64,000 nucleotides of DNA from Acuticoccus sp. MNP-M23 (GTDB taxonomy: Bacteria; Pseudomonadota; Alphaproteobacteria; Rhizobiales; Amorphaceae), in assembly GCF_031195445.1 (NCBI RefSeq), contig NZ_CP133480.1:1536001-1600000 (forward strand), in the 5' to 3' direction. Made by a program: the position numbers and the translations under genes. Shown piece by piece: positions 18,577 to 27,988 of this stretch. Position 1 is the stretch's first letter. Each line of letters starts with the position of its first letter. Below the pieces are notes generated by a model. That model saw only the letters and a program-made list of their open reading frames with translations. It had not been told where the DNA came from and did no database searches.

Positions 18577-19272
18577 TCAGTCGGCGCCGAACCTGTCGTC
18601 GAAGGCGTAGCCGGCGCCGCGCACTGTGCGGATCGGGTCCGCCTCCTTGCCGCGCTTGAGCTGCTTGCGCAGGCGGCCGATGTGCACGTCCACCGTGCGT
18701 TCGTCCACGTAAACGTCCCGCCCCCACACGCCGTCCAGAAGCTGCTCGCGGCTGAACACGCGGCCGGGTGACTGCATCAGAAATTCAAGCAGGCGGAATT
18801 CGGTCGGCCCCAGCTTCACCTCGCGGCCGCCCCGCTGCACGCGGTGCATCGTGCGATCCAGCTCCAGGCTGCCAGCGCGCAGCATCGCCGAAACCTTTTC
18901 GGGCTTGGAGCGGCGCAGAAGGCCGCGGATGCGGGCCATCAGCTCGGGCGTCGAGAAGGGCTTGGTCACGTAGTCGTCGGCGCCGGTGGCAAGGCCGCGC
19001 ACCCGCTCGGTCTCCTCGCCGCGCGCCGTCAGCATCACGATGGGCAGATGCTCGGTCTGCGGGCGGGACCGGATCCGGCGGCACAGCTCGATCCCGGACA
19101 GGCCCGGCAGCATCCAGTCGAGCACCAGAAGATCGGGCGGCTGTTCCAGAAGGCGCATCTCGGCCTCGTCGCCGCGACTGCACGAATCGACCGCATAGCC
19201 TTCCGCTTCGAGGTTGTAGCGCAGGAGAAGCACTAGCGGCTCCTCGTCTTCGACAATCATGATGCGGGGCAT
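18577..19272 (-). CDS. phoB: Phosphate regulon response regulator PhoB
   Basis: OmpR-class response regulator that binds Pho boxes when phosphorylated by PhoR. It has 231 aa: a receiver domain with acidic pocket (VEDEEP), phospho-acceptor Asp52 in LDWMLPG, Lys104 in TKPFSTPE, then a winged helix (GPTEFRLLEFLMQSPGRVFS, DERTVDVHIGRLRKQL, IRTVRGAGYAF). ATG 19272 is the family start (MPRIMIVEDE). It is last in phoR-pstSCAB-phoU-phoB, 109 bases after phoU. Its probable target is the Pho box cluster before pstS. Confidence 0.96.
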   Translation of the reverse strand: MPRIMIVEDEEPLVLLLRYNLEAEGYAVDSCSRGDEAEMRLLEQPPDLLVLDWMLPGLSGIELCRRIRSRPQTEHLPIVMLTARGEETERVRGLATGADDYVTKPFSTPELMARIRGLLRRSKPEKVSAMLRAGSLELDRTMHRVQRGGREVKLGPTEFRLLEFLMQSPGRVFSREQLLDGVWGRDVYVDERTVDVHIGRLRKQLKRGKEADPIRTVRGAGYAFDDRFGAD

Positions 19273-19381
19273 TATCGCGCCCCTGGACCGCACCGCATGC
19301 GCATCGCTGCCACACGGTTCAACCGCGTCGGGTCCATGCATGAACTAACCTTTGACAAAGTGTCAGCGGCCCCGGTCACCG

Positions 19382-20107
19382 TCAGCGCAAGCCGACGTTG
19401 CCTGTGAAATCCGCAGACAGGTAAGACGACGCGTCGGACTTTTCGCGAGCTTCCGCGGGCTGCTCGCCGGTCACGACGTAGTGGATGGCCTCGGCAATAT
19501 TTGTCGCGTGATCGCCGATGCGCTCGATGTTCTTTGCGCAGAACAGGAGATGCGTGCAGAACGTGATGTTCCGCGGATTCTCCATCATGTACGTCAGCAG
19601 CTCGCGGAAGATGGAGGTGTGGATCGCGTCCACCTCGTCGTCGCGCAGGCGCACGTCCAGCGCAGCCGGCACGTCCTGGCTGGTGAACGCGTCGAGCACC
19701 GTTTTCAGCTGCTCCAGCGCAATTTCCGACATGTGCTCGATGCCGAGCGCCACGCGGGGCGGATGCGCGCTGTTCTCGATGGCCAGCAACCGCTTCGCGT
19801 TGTTCTTTGCCAGATCGCCGACCCGTTCGAGGTCGGACGAGATGCGCAGGCCCGCCACCAGCTCGCGCAGCGCCTTGCCCTCGGGCCGGTGCGCCACGAT
19901 CATCTCCACCGTGTGGTTCTCCACGCTGCGCTGCATGGCGTCGAGCTTGCGGTCGGCCGCGATCACCCGGCGTGCGAGGTGCGTGTCGAGCCGCGTCAGC
20001 GCGGTCACGCTCTCCATCACCAGCTGCTCGGCCAGCCCGCCCATCTCGGCGATTTCTCCTGCCAGTCGCTGCATCTCGGTAAACTGGTCTCTTACAACAA
20101 TACCCAC
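19382..20107 (-). CDS. phoU: Phosphate transport and signalling protein PhoU
   Basis: Helical metal-binding protein linking the Pst transporter to PhoR and keeping the Pho regulon off at high phosphate. The two PhoU repeats show RISSDLERVGDLAKN and, in the second, CAKNIERIGDHATNIAE, the E-R-x-x-D metal motifs. I chose GTG 20107, which has GGAG upstream and gives 241 aa; the ATG at 20173 would overlap pstB by 14 bases and add 22 residues unlike any PhoU. It follows pstB by 52 bases. Confidence 0.93.
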   Translation of the reverse strand: MGIVVRDQFTEMQRLAGEIAEMGGLAEQLVMESVTALTRLDTHLARRVIAADRKLDAMQRSVENHTVEMIVAHRPEGKALRELVAGLRISSDLERVGDLAKNNAKRLLAIENSAHPPRVALGIEHMSEIALEQLKTVLDAFTSQDVPAALDVRLRDDEVDAIHTSIFRELLTYMMENPRNITFCTHLLFCAKNIERIGDHATNIAEAIHYVVTGEQPAEAREKSDASSYLSADFTGNVGLR

Positions 20108-20159
20108 GTCATGACTCCGTCCGCCGGACACCACGCAATGACGTGCCACGGCTGCATTC

Positions 20160-21080
20160 CTACCCAAACACACCAGTTATATACTGGCGTGTGCGCTCCT
20201 CTTGAGGATCATTGAAGATCTCTTCAGTTGGTCCTTCCTCGACGAGATAGCCGAGGTGGAAATAGCACGTCTTCTGGCTCACGCGCTCGGCTTGTGCCAT
20301 CGAGTGCGTCACAATGACGATCGTGTAGTTCTCGCGCAGTTCGTGGATCAGCGTTTCCACGGTGCCGGTTGCGATGGGATCGAGCGCCGAACAAGGCTCG
20401 TCCATCAGGATGACTTCGGGGTTCACGGCAATGGCGCGCGCGATGCACAGGCGCTGCTGCTGGCCGCCGGACAGGCCGGTGCCCGCCTCGTTCAGCCTGT
20501 CCTTCACCTCGTTCCAAAGGCCCGCACGGCGCAGGCTCCGCTCGACGATGATGTCGAGGTCGGCCTTCTTGGTGGCTGTGCCGTGGATCTTTGGACCGTA
20601 GACGATGTTGTCGTAGATCGACTTGGGGAACGGGTTCGGCTTCTGGAACACCATGCCGACGCGGGCGCGCAGCAGCACCACGTCGAGGTCGTGGTTGTTG
20701 AGGTCCTCGTCGTCCATCTCGATCCGGCCGGTCACGCGGCACCCGTCGATGGTGTCGTTCATCCGGTTGAAGCAGCGCAGATACGTGGACTTGCCGCAGC
20801 CCGACGGGCCGATGAAGGCCGTCACCGACTTTTCGGGGATCGCCATCGAGATGTGATGGATCGCCCGCTTCTGTCCGTAGTCGACGCAGACGTCGCGCGC
20901 GTCGATCTTGGCGCGCTGCGGCTGTGCGAAGGGGCGGCGGATCGTGTCGAACACCAGATCGTGGTCGCGGGTGAACTCACCCCCCGTCTCGGCCTGTCTT
21001 TCCAGCGACGCGGCGTCATGCGCGGTGCCGTGGTCGCCGGTGCCGGTTTCGTCCGCTGTCTGGTTCATCGCAGTTTTCAT
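20160..21080 (-). CDS. pstB: Phosphate ABC transporter ATP-binding protein
   Basis: ATPase of the PstSCAB high-affinity phosphate importer. Walker [10 protein letters not shown] is at residues 91-99, Q-loop [14 protein letters not shown], signature LSGGQQQRL, Walker [14 protein letters not shown] and H-loop VTHSMAQA; all are intact. The 306-aa protein has about 55 extra hydrophilic N-terminal residues compared with E. coli PstB (257 aa), as often seen in this group. An ATG four codons in (21068) is an alternative start. It sits 42 bases after pstA. Confidence 0.97.
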   Translation of the reverse strand: MKTAMNQTADETGTGDHGTAHDAASLERQAETGGEFTRDHDLVFDTIRRPFAQPQRAKIDARDVCVDYGQKRAIHHISMAIPEKSVTAFIGPSGCGKSTYLRCFNRMNDTIDGCRVTGRIEMDDEDLNNHDLDVVLLRARVGMVFQKPNPFPKSIYDNIVYGPKIHGTATKKADLDIIVERSLRRAGLWNEVKDRLNEAGTGLSGGQQQRLCIARAIAVNPEVILMDEPCSALDPIATGTVETLIHELRENYTIVIVTHSMAQAERVSQKTCYFHLGYLVEEGPTEEIFNDPQEERTRQYITGVFG

Positions 21081-21122
21081 GATGGTCCTCGAAGGGGTTC
21101 GTCAGGTCGGGCGCGCGCCGGA

Positions 21123-22508
21123 TTACCAGCGGCGTTCGAAGCGATGACGCAGAAGGATCGCAAGAGTGTTCAGTGAGATCATCACGCCCAGAAGGACCAT
21201 GATGGCGGCCGCCGTGCGCGGCTCGAAGAAATTGCGCAGCTCGTTGCCCTGCCACAGATAGATCTGCACCGGCAGCGCGCTCGCCTGATCCAGCGGGGTC
21301 GACGGGACGGACGCGACGAAGGCGTTCATGCCGATCAGCAGGAGCGGCGCGGTCTCGCCGAGCGCCTGCGCCACGCCGATGATGGCGCCGGTCAGCATCC
21401 CCGGCACCGCCAGCGGCAGCGTGTGGTGGAACATGGCCTGGGTGGGTGATGCGCCGACGCCGAGCGCCGCCTGCCGGATCGACGGCGGCACCGCGCGCAG
21501 CGCCGCACGCGAGGCGATGATGACAGTGGGCAGCGTCATCAGCGACAGGACCAGGCCGCCGACCAGAGGCGCCGACAGCGGCAGACCGAAGAGGTTGATG
21601 AAGACCGCAGCGCCCAGAAGGCCGAAGACGATGGAAGGCACCGCGGCAAGGTTGTTGATGTTCACCTCGATGAGGTCGGTGAACCAGTTCCGCGGCGCGA
21701 ATTCTTCCAGGTACACCGCGGCCATCACGCCGACGGGGACGGCGAACAGCATCACCACCAGCATCATCATCACCGAGCCGACGATGGCGCCCAGCAGGCC
21801 GGCCGTGGCCGGCGAGGAGCGCGAATCCACGTTGGTGAACAGCGTGCTGGAGAAGTTCATCTCGATCACGCCGCGATCGTAGAGCGCGTCGGCCCATTGC
21901 TGCTGCCTGGCGGACAGCTGCTGCATGGACTGGGGGAGGTCCCGGTCGATGTTGCCCTTCAGCCAGACATCGATGTTGGCTGCGGCGACCAGCGCGACGT
22001 CCTGCGTGGTGCCGATGAGCGACGGATCGTCGGCCACCATGTCGCGCAGGCGCACCTTTTCGGCGCTGGCCACCATGCCGCCAACGTCGCGCGCATTGTC
22101 CGCGGCGTCCGGCAACACCGTGGCGAAGGCGTTCTGGACGATCTTGTTCCAGTTCACGAACACCAGCTTGCGCTGCCAGGCGTACAGCTCCTGCTGGTAG
22201 TCCGCATCGGACACGCCGGGCATCTGCTGCGGGCGGTCGGGAACCTTGATGATGGCGGCGTCGAACGTGACCGGAAGGTGCAGCGTCGCCTGGGTGAAGG
22301 CCGGGATGCCCTTGTAGAAGATCGACCCGAACAGGACCGCCACGAAGGTGAGGCCGATGAGCACCGCGCCAAGGCCGATCCCCTTGAAGATCGCCTCGTT
22401 GCGCCGGCGGCGGCCGATGGACGCCTCGACCTGCGCGCGCGTGTTGTTGCGCTCGATCTCGCCGGCCGATTGCGCTGCCATCGTGGTCGCCATGTCGGAC
22501 CTATTCAT
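21123..22508 (-). CDS. pstA: Phosphate ABC transporter permease PstA
   Basis: Inner-membrane permease. A first membrane helix is at about residues 46-68 (FKGIGLGAVLIGLTFVAV), followed by a large non-membrane segment of about 170 residues, then the permease core with the EAA-type loop (ALGVGASPTQAMFHHTLPLAVPGML). At 461 aa it is much longer than E. coli PstA (296 aa) because of the soluble insertion; the long form is usual in alphaproteobacteria. ATG 22508 overlaps the pstC stop by 8 bases. Confidence 0.94.
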   Translation of the reverse strand: MNRSDMATTMAAQSAGEIERNNTRAQVEASIGRRRRNEAIFKGIGLGAVLIGLTFVAVLFGSIFYKGIPAFTQATLHLPVTFDAAIIKVPDRPQQMPGVSDADYQQELYAWQRKLVFVNWNKIVQNAFATVLPDAADNARDVGGMVASAEKVRLRDMVADDPSLIGTTQDVALVAAANIDVWLKGNIDRDLPQSMQQLSARQQQWADALYDRGVIEMNFSSTLFTNVDSRSSPATAGLLGAIVGSVMMMLVVMLFAVPVGVMAAVYLEEFAPRNWFTDLIEVNINNLAAVPSIVFGLLGAAVFINLFGLPLSAPLVGGLVLSLMTLPTVIIASRAALRAVPPSIRQAALGVGASPTQAMFHHTLPLAVPGMLTGAIIGVAQALGETAPLLLIGMNAFVASVPSTPLDQASALPVQIYLWQGNELRNFFEPRTAAAIMVLLGVMISLNTLAILLRHRFERRW

Positions 22509-23874
22509 ATTGTTCGCGGTATTTCCGCACGATGTAGATCGCCATCACGTTGAGGATCAGCGTGATGATGAAGAGGGTGAGGCCGAGCGCGAAGGCCACC
22601 AGCGACTGGGGGCTCGCAAAGTCGGTGTCGCCGGTGAGCTGGTTGACGATGGTGACGGTCACCGTGGAGACCGCCTCGAACGGGTTGCCCGTCAGCACCG
22701 GCGAGTTGCCGGCGGCGAGCACCACAATCATCGTTTCGCCGATGGCCCGGCTGATTGCCAGCAGGAACGCACCGACAATGCCGGGCAGCGCCGCTGGCAG
22801 GAGCACCTTGCGAATGGTCTCCGACTGTGTGGCGCCGAGGCCGTAGGAGCCGTCGCGCATCGCCTTGGGCACCTGGCTGATGATGTCGTCCGACAGCGAG
22901 GACACGAACGGGATGATCATGATCCCCATCACCACACCGGCGGTGAACGCGCTGGTTGCCATGATGTTGATGCCGATGGCGTCGCCCACAGAGGCGAAGA
23001 GCGGCCCCACCGTGAAGATGGCAAAGATGCCGTAGACGATGGTGGGGATGCCGGCGAGAATTTCGAGTGCGGGCTTGGCGAAGAAGCGGAACTTCGGGCC
23101 GGCATATTCGGAGAGGTAGATGGCCGACATCAGGCCCACGGGCACCGCCACCATCATCGCGATGATGGTGATCATGATGGTGCCCCACAGGAGGGGCAGA
23201 AGGCCGAAGTCGCCCTGTCCGCCGGTGCCGGTGGAGGAGAAGCGCGGGTTCCAGGTGGTGCCGAACAGGAAGTCCATCGGGTTGACGTAGGAGAAGAAGC
23301 GCAGCGCTTCGGACAGGACCGACAGGACGATGCCGACCGTGGTCAGCACGGCAATGGCGGAGCAGGTGATGAGCACCACGCGGATGGCAAGCTCCACCCG
23401 GTTGCGGGCCCTCAGACCCGGCGAGATCTTCTTGCGGGCCACCGCGGCACCCGCCGCGCCAAGGGCAGCGGCAATGGTGATTGCGGCGAACCATGCAATC
23501 GCGTGGAAACGCTCCAGCGCGGCAGCACCCGCCTTTTCGTAACCGGTCAGCTCACCCACTGCCCCGAAACCGGAGGCGATGTTTGCCATCCGCGACAGGG
23601 CGTTGGCACTCTCGCCGGTGTCGGCGGCAATCTCGGGCGGGAGGTAGGACTGGAGGATGGCGTCGGAGATGATCGGCTCGAACACCAGATAGATGATGAA
23701 GGTGACGGCGGCGGGGATGAGGCACCACAGCGCCACCAGGAGCCCGTGATAGCCGAACCGCGAATGCATCGGTCCGCTTGATGCGGTGGCAACCTTGCGG
23801 CTCGTCGAAACGCCCCATTGGTAGGCGATCCCGAGGAGGATCAGCACCACGGCGACGGGGATGAAGCTGGACAT
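22501..23874 (-). CDS. pstC: Phosphate ABC transporter permease PstC
   Basis: Partner permease of PstA, 457 aa. It begins MSSFIPVAVVLILLGIAYQW, a first helix absent from short PstC proteins. The core has NPRFSSTGTGGQGDFGLLPL (a periplasmic PstC hallmark), EYAGPKFRFFAKPALEILAG, GIPTIVYG and the cytoplasmic EAA loop ALGATQSETIRKVLLPAAL-like sequence. Its end overlaps pstA by 8 bases. It follows pstS after 132 bases containing two hairpins. Confidence 0.95.
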   Translation of the reverse strand: MSSFIPVAVVLILLGIAYQWGVSTSRKVATASSGPMHSRFGYHGLLVALWCLIPAAVTFIIYLVFEPIISDAILQSYLPPEIAADTGESANALSRMANIASGFGAVGELTGYEKAGAAALERFHAIAWFAAITIAAALGAAGAAVARKKISPGLRARNRVELAIRVVLITCSAIAVLTTVGIVLSVLSEALRFFSYVNPMDFLFGTTWNPRFSSTGTGGQGDFGLLPLLWGTIMITIIAMMVAVPVGLMSAIYLSEYAGPKFRFFAKPALEILAGIPTIVYGIFAIFTVGPLFASVGDAIGINIMATSAFTAGVVMGIMIIPFVSSLSDDIISQVPKAMRDGSYGLGATQSETIRKVLLPAALPGIVGAFLLAISRAIGETMIVVLAAGNSPVLTGNPFEAVSTVTVTIVNQLTGDTDFASPQSLVAFALGLTLFIITLILNVMAIYIVRKYREQYE

Positions 23875-23947
23875 CGTGAGGTGAGCACCTTGCTCTTCGG
23901 ACGGCGAGTGCCATGACGATGGCGCAGGACCGCGCCAAAGAGACGGA

Positions 23948-23999
23948 CCCGCTGCAATTAGCGGGCCCGAATGCGTTGCGCCGGCGAGAGGGCCGGCGC
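23948..23999 (-). promoter_or_regulatory. Two hairpins between pstS and pstC
   Basis: On the minus strand, just after the pstS stop, an 8-bp perfect stem (GCGCCGGC at 23978-23985 with GCCGGCGC at 23992-23999) is followed by a 6-bp stem (CCCGCT 23948-23953 with AGCGGG 23960-23965). No T-run follows. Such stems between a binding-protein gene and its permease genes commonly stabilise the upstream message or partly terminate, giving more PstS than PstCAB. Confidence 0.6.
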
Positions 24000-24006
24000 T
24001 TTGCGA

Positions 24007-25065
24007 TCAGTCGGCCGCGGAGACCGGGGTCTTGTTGGCGATCTTGTCCATCTGCGCCTGACGCTCGTCAGCCGAAAGCGGGATCAGGCCGGCAGCTTCG
24101 AGCTGCGAACCGGCGCCGGAAACCTGCTCGGACACGAAGTACATGGCGTAATCTTCGAGACCGGGGATGACGCCGAGGTGCTCGCCCTTCACGTAGAAGA
24201 ACAGCGGGCGGGAGACCGGATATTCACCGGTGGCGATGCTTTCCATGGTCGGCTCGACGCCGCTCACGGTGGCAACCTGAAGCCGGTCGCGGTTCTGGTC
24301 GTAGAAGGACAGGCCGAACACGCCGATGGCAGCCGGCTGCGCGTCGAGGCGGCCGAGGGTCTCGGTGTAGTCGCCGGCGACTTCGATCACGCGGCCATCC
24401 TGGCGGAAGCCGAGGCAAGCGGCTTCACCAGCGTCTTTTTCCATGGACTCGATGACGTCGAAGGACTCGCAGCCCGGCAGGACGACGTTTTCTTCGAAGA
24501 CTTCACGAGTGCCGTGGTTGGTACCCGGGATCACCATGGTGATTTCCTGGTCCGGCAGCTTGGAGTCGATTTCCGACCAGTTGGCGTAGGGGTTGTCGAC
24601 CAGCTCGCCGTCGACCGGGACCTTGGCGGCCAGCGCCTGGTAGATCTGTGCGGGCTCGAGGGCGAAGTGGTTGGTGGACGCATCGGAGGCGAACACGATG
24701 CCGTCGTAGCCGACGCGCACTTCGATGATGGTCTTCACGCCGGCGTCGTTGCAGGCCTGGATTTCGCTGTCGCGAATGGCGCGGCTGGCGTTGGCGATGT
24801 CGATGGTGTTCTCACCGACGCCCTGGCAGAACTGGCGCAGGCCGCCCGAAGAACCGCCGGAGCCGACCACGGGGGTGTTGTATTCGGGGAAGGCGTTGCC
24901 GAATTCTTCGGCAACAACGGAGGCGAACGGCAGGACCGTCGAAGAGCCGGCGATCTGGATGGTGTCACGCGACTGCGCGGAGGCGGCGGACGCGGCGAGA
25001 ACGCCAGCGGCGGCGAGAGCTGCAACGCTCGCAAAGTTCGTGAATTTCACAAAGGCTCCTGTCAT
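24007..25065 (-). CDS. pstS: Phosphate ABC transporter substrate-binding protein
   Basis: Periplasmic phosphate receptor, 352 aa from ATG 25065 (MTGAFVKFTNFASVAALAAA), with a signal peptide ending ASAASAQS. The phosphate-binding signatures IAGSSTVLPF near the N-terminus and GSGGSSGGLRQFCQG are typical, and NASRAIRD follows. The frame opens at 25092, but the ATG at 25065 starts a standard signal peptide. It is the first gene after the Pho boxes and probably the most strongly induced in the operon. Confidence 0.95.
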   Translation of the reverse strand: MTGAFVKFTNFASVAALAAAGVLAASAASAQSRDTIQIAGSSTVLPFASVVAEEFGNAFPEYNTPVVGSGGSSGGLRQFCQGVGENTIDIANASRAIRDSEIQACNDAGVKTIIEVRVGYDGIVFASDASTNHFALEPAQIYQALAAKVPVDGELVDNPYANWSEIDSKLPDQEITMVIPGTNHGTREVFEENVVLPGCESFDVIESMEKDAGEAACLGFRQDGRVIEVAGDYTETLGRLDAQPAAIGVFGLSFYDQNRDRLQVATVSGVEPTMESIATGEYPVSRPLFFYVKGEHLGVIPGLEDYAMYFVSEQVSGAGSQLEAAGLIPLSADERQAQMDKIANKTPVSAAD

Positions 25066-25123
25066 AAGCGGCGGCCGGGTTTGTTTAACCACCGCCCTCT
25101 GCCGGTCTGCCTATTGTGCCCAC

Positions 25124-25163
25124 TTGACGTTACCGTGACAGTTCGATGAACCTTCCATGACAA
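25124..25163 (-). promoter_or_regulatory. Tandem Pho boxes before pstS
   Basis: Reading the minus strand, four 7-mers separated by 4-base spacers fit the PhoB direct-repeat pattern: TTGTCAT (25163-25157), GGTTCAT (25152-25146), CTGTCAC (25141-25135) and ACGTCAA (25130-25124). The 11-bp period is exact throughout, giving room for two PhoB dimers. A -10-like CACAAT lies at 25118-25113. The array is 59 bases upstream of the pstS ATG and downstream of phoR. Confidence 0.85.
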
Positions 25164-25189
25164 CATAAATGTCTGTTCCGGAAGCGATT

Positions 25190-26617
25190 TCAGCGCTCGG
25201 TAAAAATCGGGATCTTGACCGCAAATGTCGAACCCGCGCCAAGCTCGCTGCGGACCGTCAACCGGCCGCGGTGCCGCGCCACAATGTGCTTGACGATGGC
25301 AAGCCCCAGCCCGGTTCCCCGCCGCGCGCGGGACGCTTCCACATCCACCCGGTAGAAGCGCTCCGTCAGCCGCGGCACGTGCTCTGGCGCGATGCCGATG
25401 CCGAAATCCTCGACCGAAACGCAGGCCGCCTCGCCGCGGCCGGCAGGCTCACGCGCGACCGAAATCAGAACGCGCTTGCCCTTGCCGCCATATTTGATGG
25501 CGTTCTCGATGAGGTTGCCGATGAGCTGGACCAGCTCGTCACCATCACCGCGGACGAACAGGGGCGCCTCCTCGATGGAAAGCTCCAGCGTCACGCTGTC
25601 CTCGCGCGCCATGGTGCGGGTGAATTCCACGGCGCTGCGGACGCTGGCGGCAAGGTCCACCTTGTCGGACGGGCGAACGTGCGCGCGCATCTCGATGCGG
25701 GAGAGGGAGAGCAGCGCATCGGTCAGCCGCTTCATCCGCTCGGCCTGCTGGCGCATGATGTCGAGAAATTGTTCGCGCGCGGCGGGATCGTCCCTGGCAG
25801 GGCCCTGCAGGGTCTCGATGAAGCCGGTGAGGGCCGCAAGGGGCGTGCGCAGCTCGTGGCTGGCGTTGGCCACAAAGTCTTCGCGCATCCGGTCGAGCCG
25901 CTCCTGCTCGGTGAGGTCGCGCACGAAGATGGCGATGGCATCCTTCGGCGCGCTCGCAAACGGGAACGGGGTGACGAACGCTTCGTACCACCGGCCCGTC
26001 GGCACGCGAACCGACCAGCGCGCCCGCTCCGAAAGCCCGTGCCGGCTGGCCTTTTCGAGCGCCCGCAAAAGCTCCGGCACACGCATCGTGAAGGAAAATG
26101 GCGTGCCCGGCTCGAAATCGCCGAACTGCTCGCGCGCGGCGGCATTCGCCCACACCACCGTGCGTTCGCCGGTGAGGACGATGCAGGCGTCGGGCATCGC
26201 ATCGAGAATGGCCTGGGCGTCGGCCGAAAGGGTCGCGGCGCCTGCGCGCCGGGTCAGCGCCTCGTCGGCCGGGGGCAGGGCCGGGTCCGAGGCAGCTTCG
26301 GCGCCAATGTCAGCCGCGCGCGCCGGGCCGGCCACCAGCAACAGCGCCGCACAAACGCTCGCCGCCAGCACGAACGCCACCGGAGCCAGCAGCAGGGAAA
26401 GCGCCGACATTGCCGCAAACGCGAGCACTGGTATCACTGGCCCCTTCAACGCATCCCCCAAAAATTCCGCCCGTCCCGCCTGCGCATCGGCGCGGGACAG
26501 AATTACCACGCGCTGCCTTCGCCATCCGAACAGATCATCGGCAGGATCCGCCACCACGCGCAAACGGCTTGCCTGCAGCCACGTTGCGCAAAATTTGCGA
26601 AAATCGGATGAAGGCAT
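25190..26617 (-). CDS. phoR: Phosphate regulon sensor histidine kinase PhoR
   Basis: Membrane kinase that phosphorylates PhoB when PstSCAB-PhoU signals low phosphate. It has 475 aa: membrane hairpin at about 58-98 with no sizeable periplasmic domain, PAS domain about 133-235, HisKA with His254 in NASHELRTPLAAL, and HATPase with N box LIGNLIENAIKYG, GIGIAPEH and GTGLGLAIVKH. It precedes pstS on the same strand; the Pho boxes between them mean pstS has its own promoter. It is divergent from msrP. Confidence 0.94.
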   Translation of the reverse strand: MPSSDFRKFCATWLQASRLRVVADPADDLFGWRRQRVVILSRADAQAGRAEFLGDALKGPVIPVLAFAAMSALSLLLAPVAFVLAASVCAALLLVAGPARAADIGAEAASDPALPPADEALTRRAGAATLSADAQAILDAMPDACIVLTGERTVVWANAAAREQFGDFEPGTPFSFTMRVPELLRALEKASRHGLSERARWSVRVPTGRWYEAFVTPFPFASAPKDAIAIFVRDLTEQERLDRMREDFVANASHELRTPLAALTGFIETLQGPARDDPAAREQFLDIMRQQAERMKRLTDALLSLSRIEMRAHVRPSDKVDLAASVRSAVEFTRTMAREDSVTLELSIEEAPLFVRGDGDELVQLIGNLIENAIKYGGKGKRVLISVAREPAGRGEAACVSVEDFGIGIAPEHVPRLTERFYRVDVEASRARRGTGLGLAIVKHIVARHRGRLTVRSELGAGSTFAVKIPIFTER

Positions 26618-26770
26618 CCCCCCTTCATAGAAGAAAGCGACGCCGAAGTCCCGCCGATTGCCGCCATTGCGGTCTCTTAAGGTTTGTCACGCGGAAGTGT
26701 GCGCGAAAACCGCATCGCGTTGCACTACGTATTAGTGACAGATTGTCGGATCAGATTGCGAGGCCACAAC

Positions 26771-27772
26771 ATGCCCGTCCATTTCAAACCGCGCTGGGCT
26801 TTGCCGGAACGGACTGCCACGCCGGAGGGGGTGTTTCGCAACCGCCGCGCCTTTTTGAAGACGGCGGGCATTGCTGCAGGCGCCATAGCCGCAGGCCCCG
26901 CCCACGCCAACATCTTCGACCGGCTGCTCGGCGGCGACAACGTGCCGACGCCGGACGTGGAAAACGACCCGTCCGCCGGCCTCTACCCCGCGCCGCGCAA
27001 CGAGGCCTATCAGGTGATGCGTCCCATATCGGACGAGAACCTGGTCACCACGTACAACAATTTTTACGAGTTCGGCTCGCACAAGCGCATCTTCAAGGCC
27101 GCGCAGAAGCTTCAGATCCGGCCGTGGACCGTCACCATCGACGGCATGGTGGAAAAGGAGCAGACCCTCGATATCGACACGCTCCTGCGCAAGATGTCGC
27201 TGGAGGAGCGGGTCTACCGCCATCGCTGCGTGGAGGCATGGTCCATGGTCGTGCCGTGGACGGGCTTCCCGATGGCCGATCTCGTCGCCCTGGCAAAGCC
27301 GCTGTCCGGTGCAAAATACATCCGCACCGAGACGTTCATGGAACCGGACATTGCGTCCGGCCAGCGCCAGTCCTGGTACCCATGGCCCTACGTGGAAGGC
27401 CTCACCATGGAGGAGGCCACCAACCCGCTCGCCTTCCTGGTGACAGGGGCCTACGGCGCGCCGATCGAGGAGCAGAACGGGGCACCGCTGCGCATGGCAC
27501 TGCCGTGGAAATACGGCTTCAAGTCCGCCAAGTCGCTGGTGCGTTTCACCTTTACCGATGAGCGGCCAAGCTCGTTCTGGATGGACATTGCCGGCGCTGA
27601 ATACGGCTTCTGGGCCAACGTGAACCCCGAAGTTGCGCACGCCCGCTGGAGCCAGGCCACCGAACAGCCCCTGGGCAGCGACGAGCGGATCCCGACGCTC
27701 CTTTACAACGGCTACGCCGACGAGGTTGCCGGCCTCTACGCGGACAAGGAAGGCGAGCGCCTTTATTATTGA
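26771..27772 (+). CDS. msrP: Protein-methionine-sulfoxide reductase catalytic subunit MsrP
   Basis: Periplasmic molybdopterin enzyme that repairs oxidised methionines in envelope proteins. The 333-aa protein has a twin-arginine signal (RNRRAFLKTAGIAAG) with MPVHFKPRW opening, and the molybdenum-ligating Cys153 in RHRCVEAWSMVVPW; NPLAFLVTGAYG-like and YGFKSAKSLVRF segments are typical of YedY/MsrP. ATG 26771 is chosen over 26684 because the extra residues precede the Tat signal and lie in the intergenic region. The usual heme-b partner gene msrQ is not next to it; a DivL-type kinase follows instead. Confidence 0.93.
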   Translation: MPVHFKPRWALPERTATPEGVFRNRRAFLKTAGIAAGAIAAGPAHANIFDRLLGGDNVPTPDVENDPSAGLYPAPRNEAYQVMRPISDENLVTTYNNFYEFGSHKRIFKAAQKLQIRPWTVTIDGMVEKEQTLDIDTLLRKMSLEERVYRHRCVEAWSMVVPWTGFPMADLVALAKPLSGAKYIRTETFMEPDIASGQRQSWYPWPYVEGLTMEEATNPLAFLVTGAYGAPIEEQNGAPLRMALPWKYGFKSAKSLVRFTFTDERPSSFWMDIAGAEYGFWANVNPEVAHARWSQATEQPLGSDERIPTLLYNGYADEVAGLYADKEGERLYY

Positions 27773-27783
27773 GACATACCCCG

Positions 27784-27801
27784 CAACCGGATCTCCGGTT
27801 G
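27784..27801 (+). terminator. Hairpin after msrP
   Basis: CAACCGGA-TC-TCCGGTTG, an 8-bp perfect stem beginning 12 bases after the msrP stop, followed by further self-complementary sequence to about 27840 (CTTCGCGAAG). There is no T-run; terminator-like. Confidence 0.5.
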
Positions 27802-27988
27802 ATCGGGCGAGAACGGGTCTTCGCGAAGCCCGCCTGCGGGATTAGGATCGGCACCGCGCGCAGACCGCCCGGACGGGGCCTGCGCGGCAAATCCCGAGCC
27901 GCGGGCCGCAATGGCGGCATCCGGCGCAACCCGGCGCCCTGCGCCGGACGGAGTGGCCGATGACCCCTGCCGGAACGTTGCCGTCTTT

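Noticed and set aside
20108-20173. Longer phoU from ATG 20173
   Set aside because: Would overlap pstB and add residues unlike PhoU; GTG 20107 has GGAG upstream and gives 241 aa.
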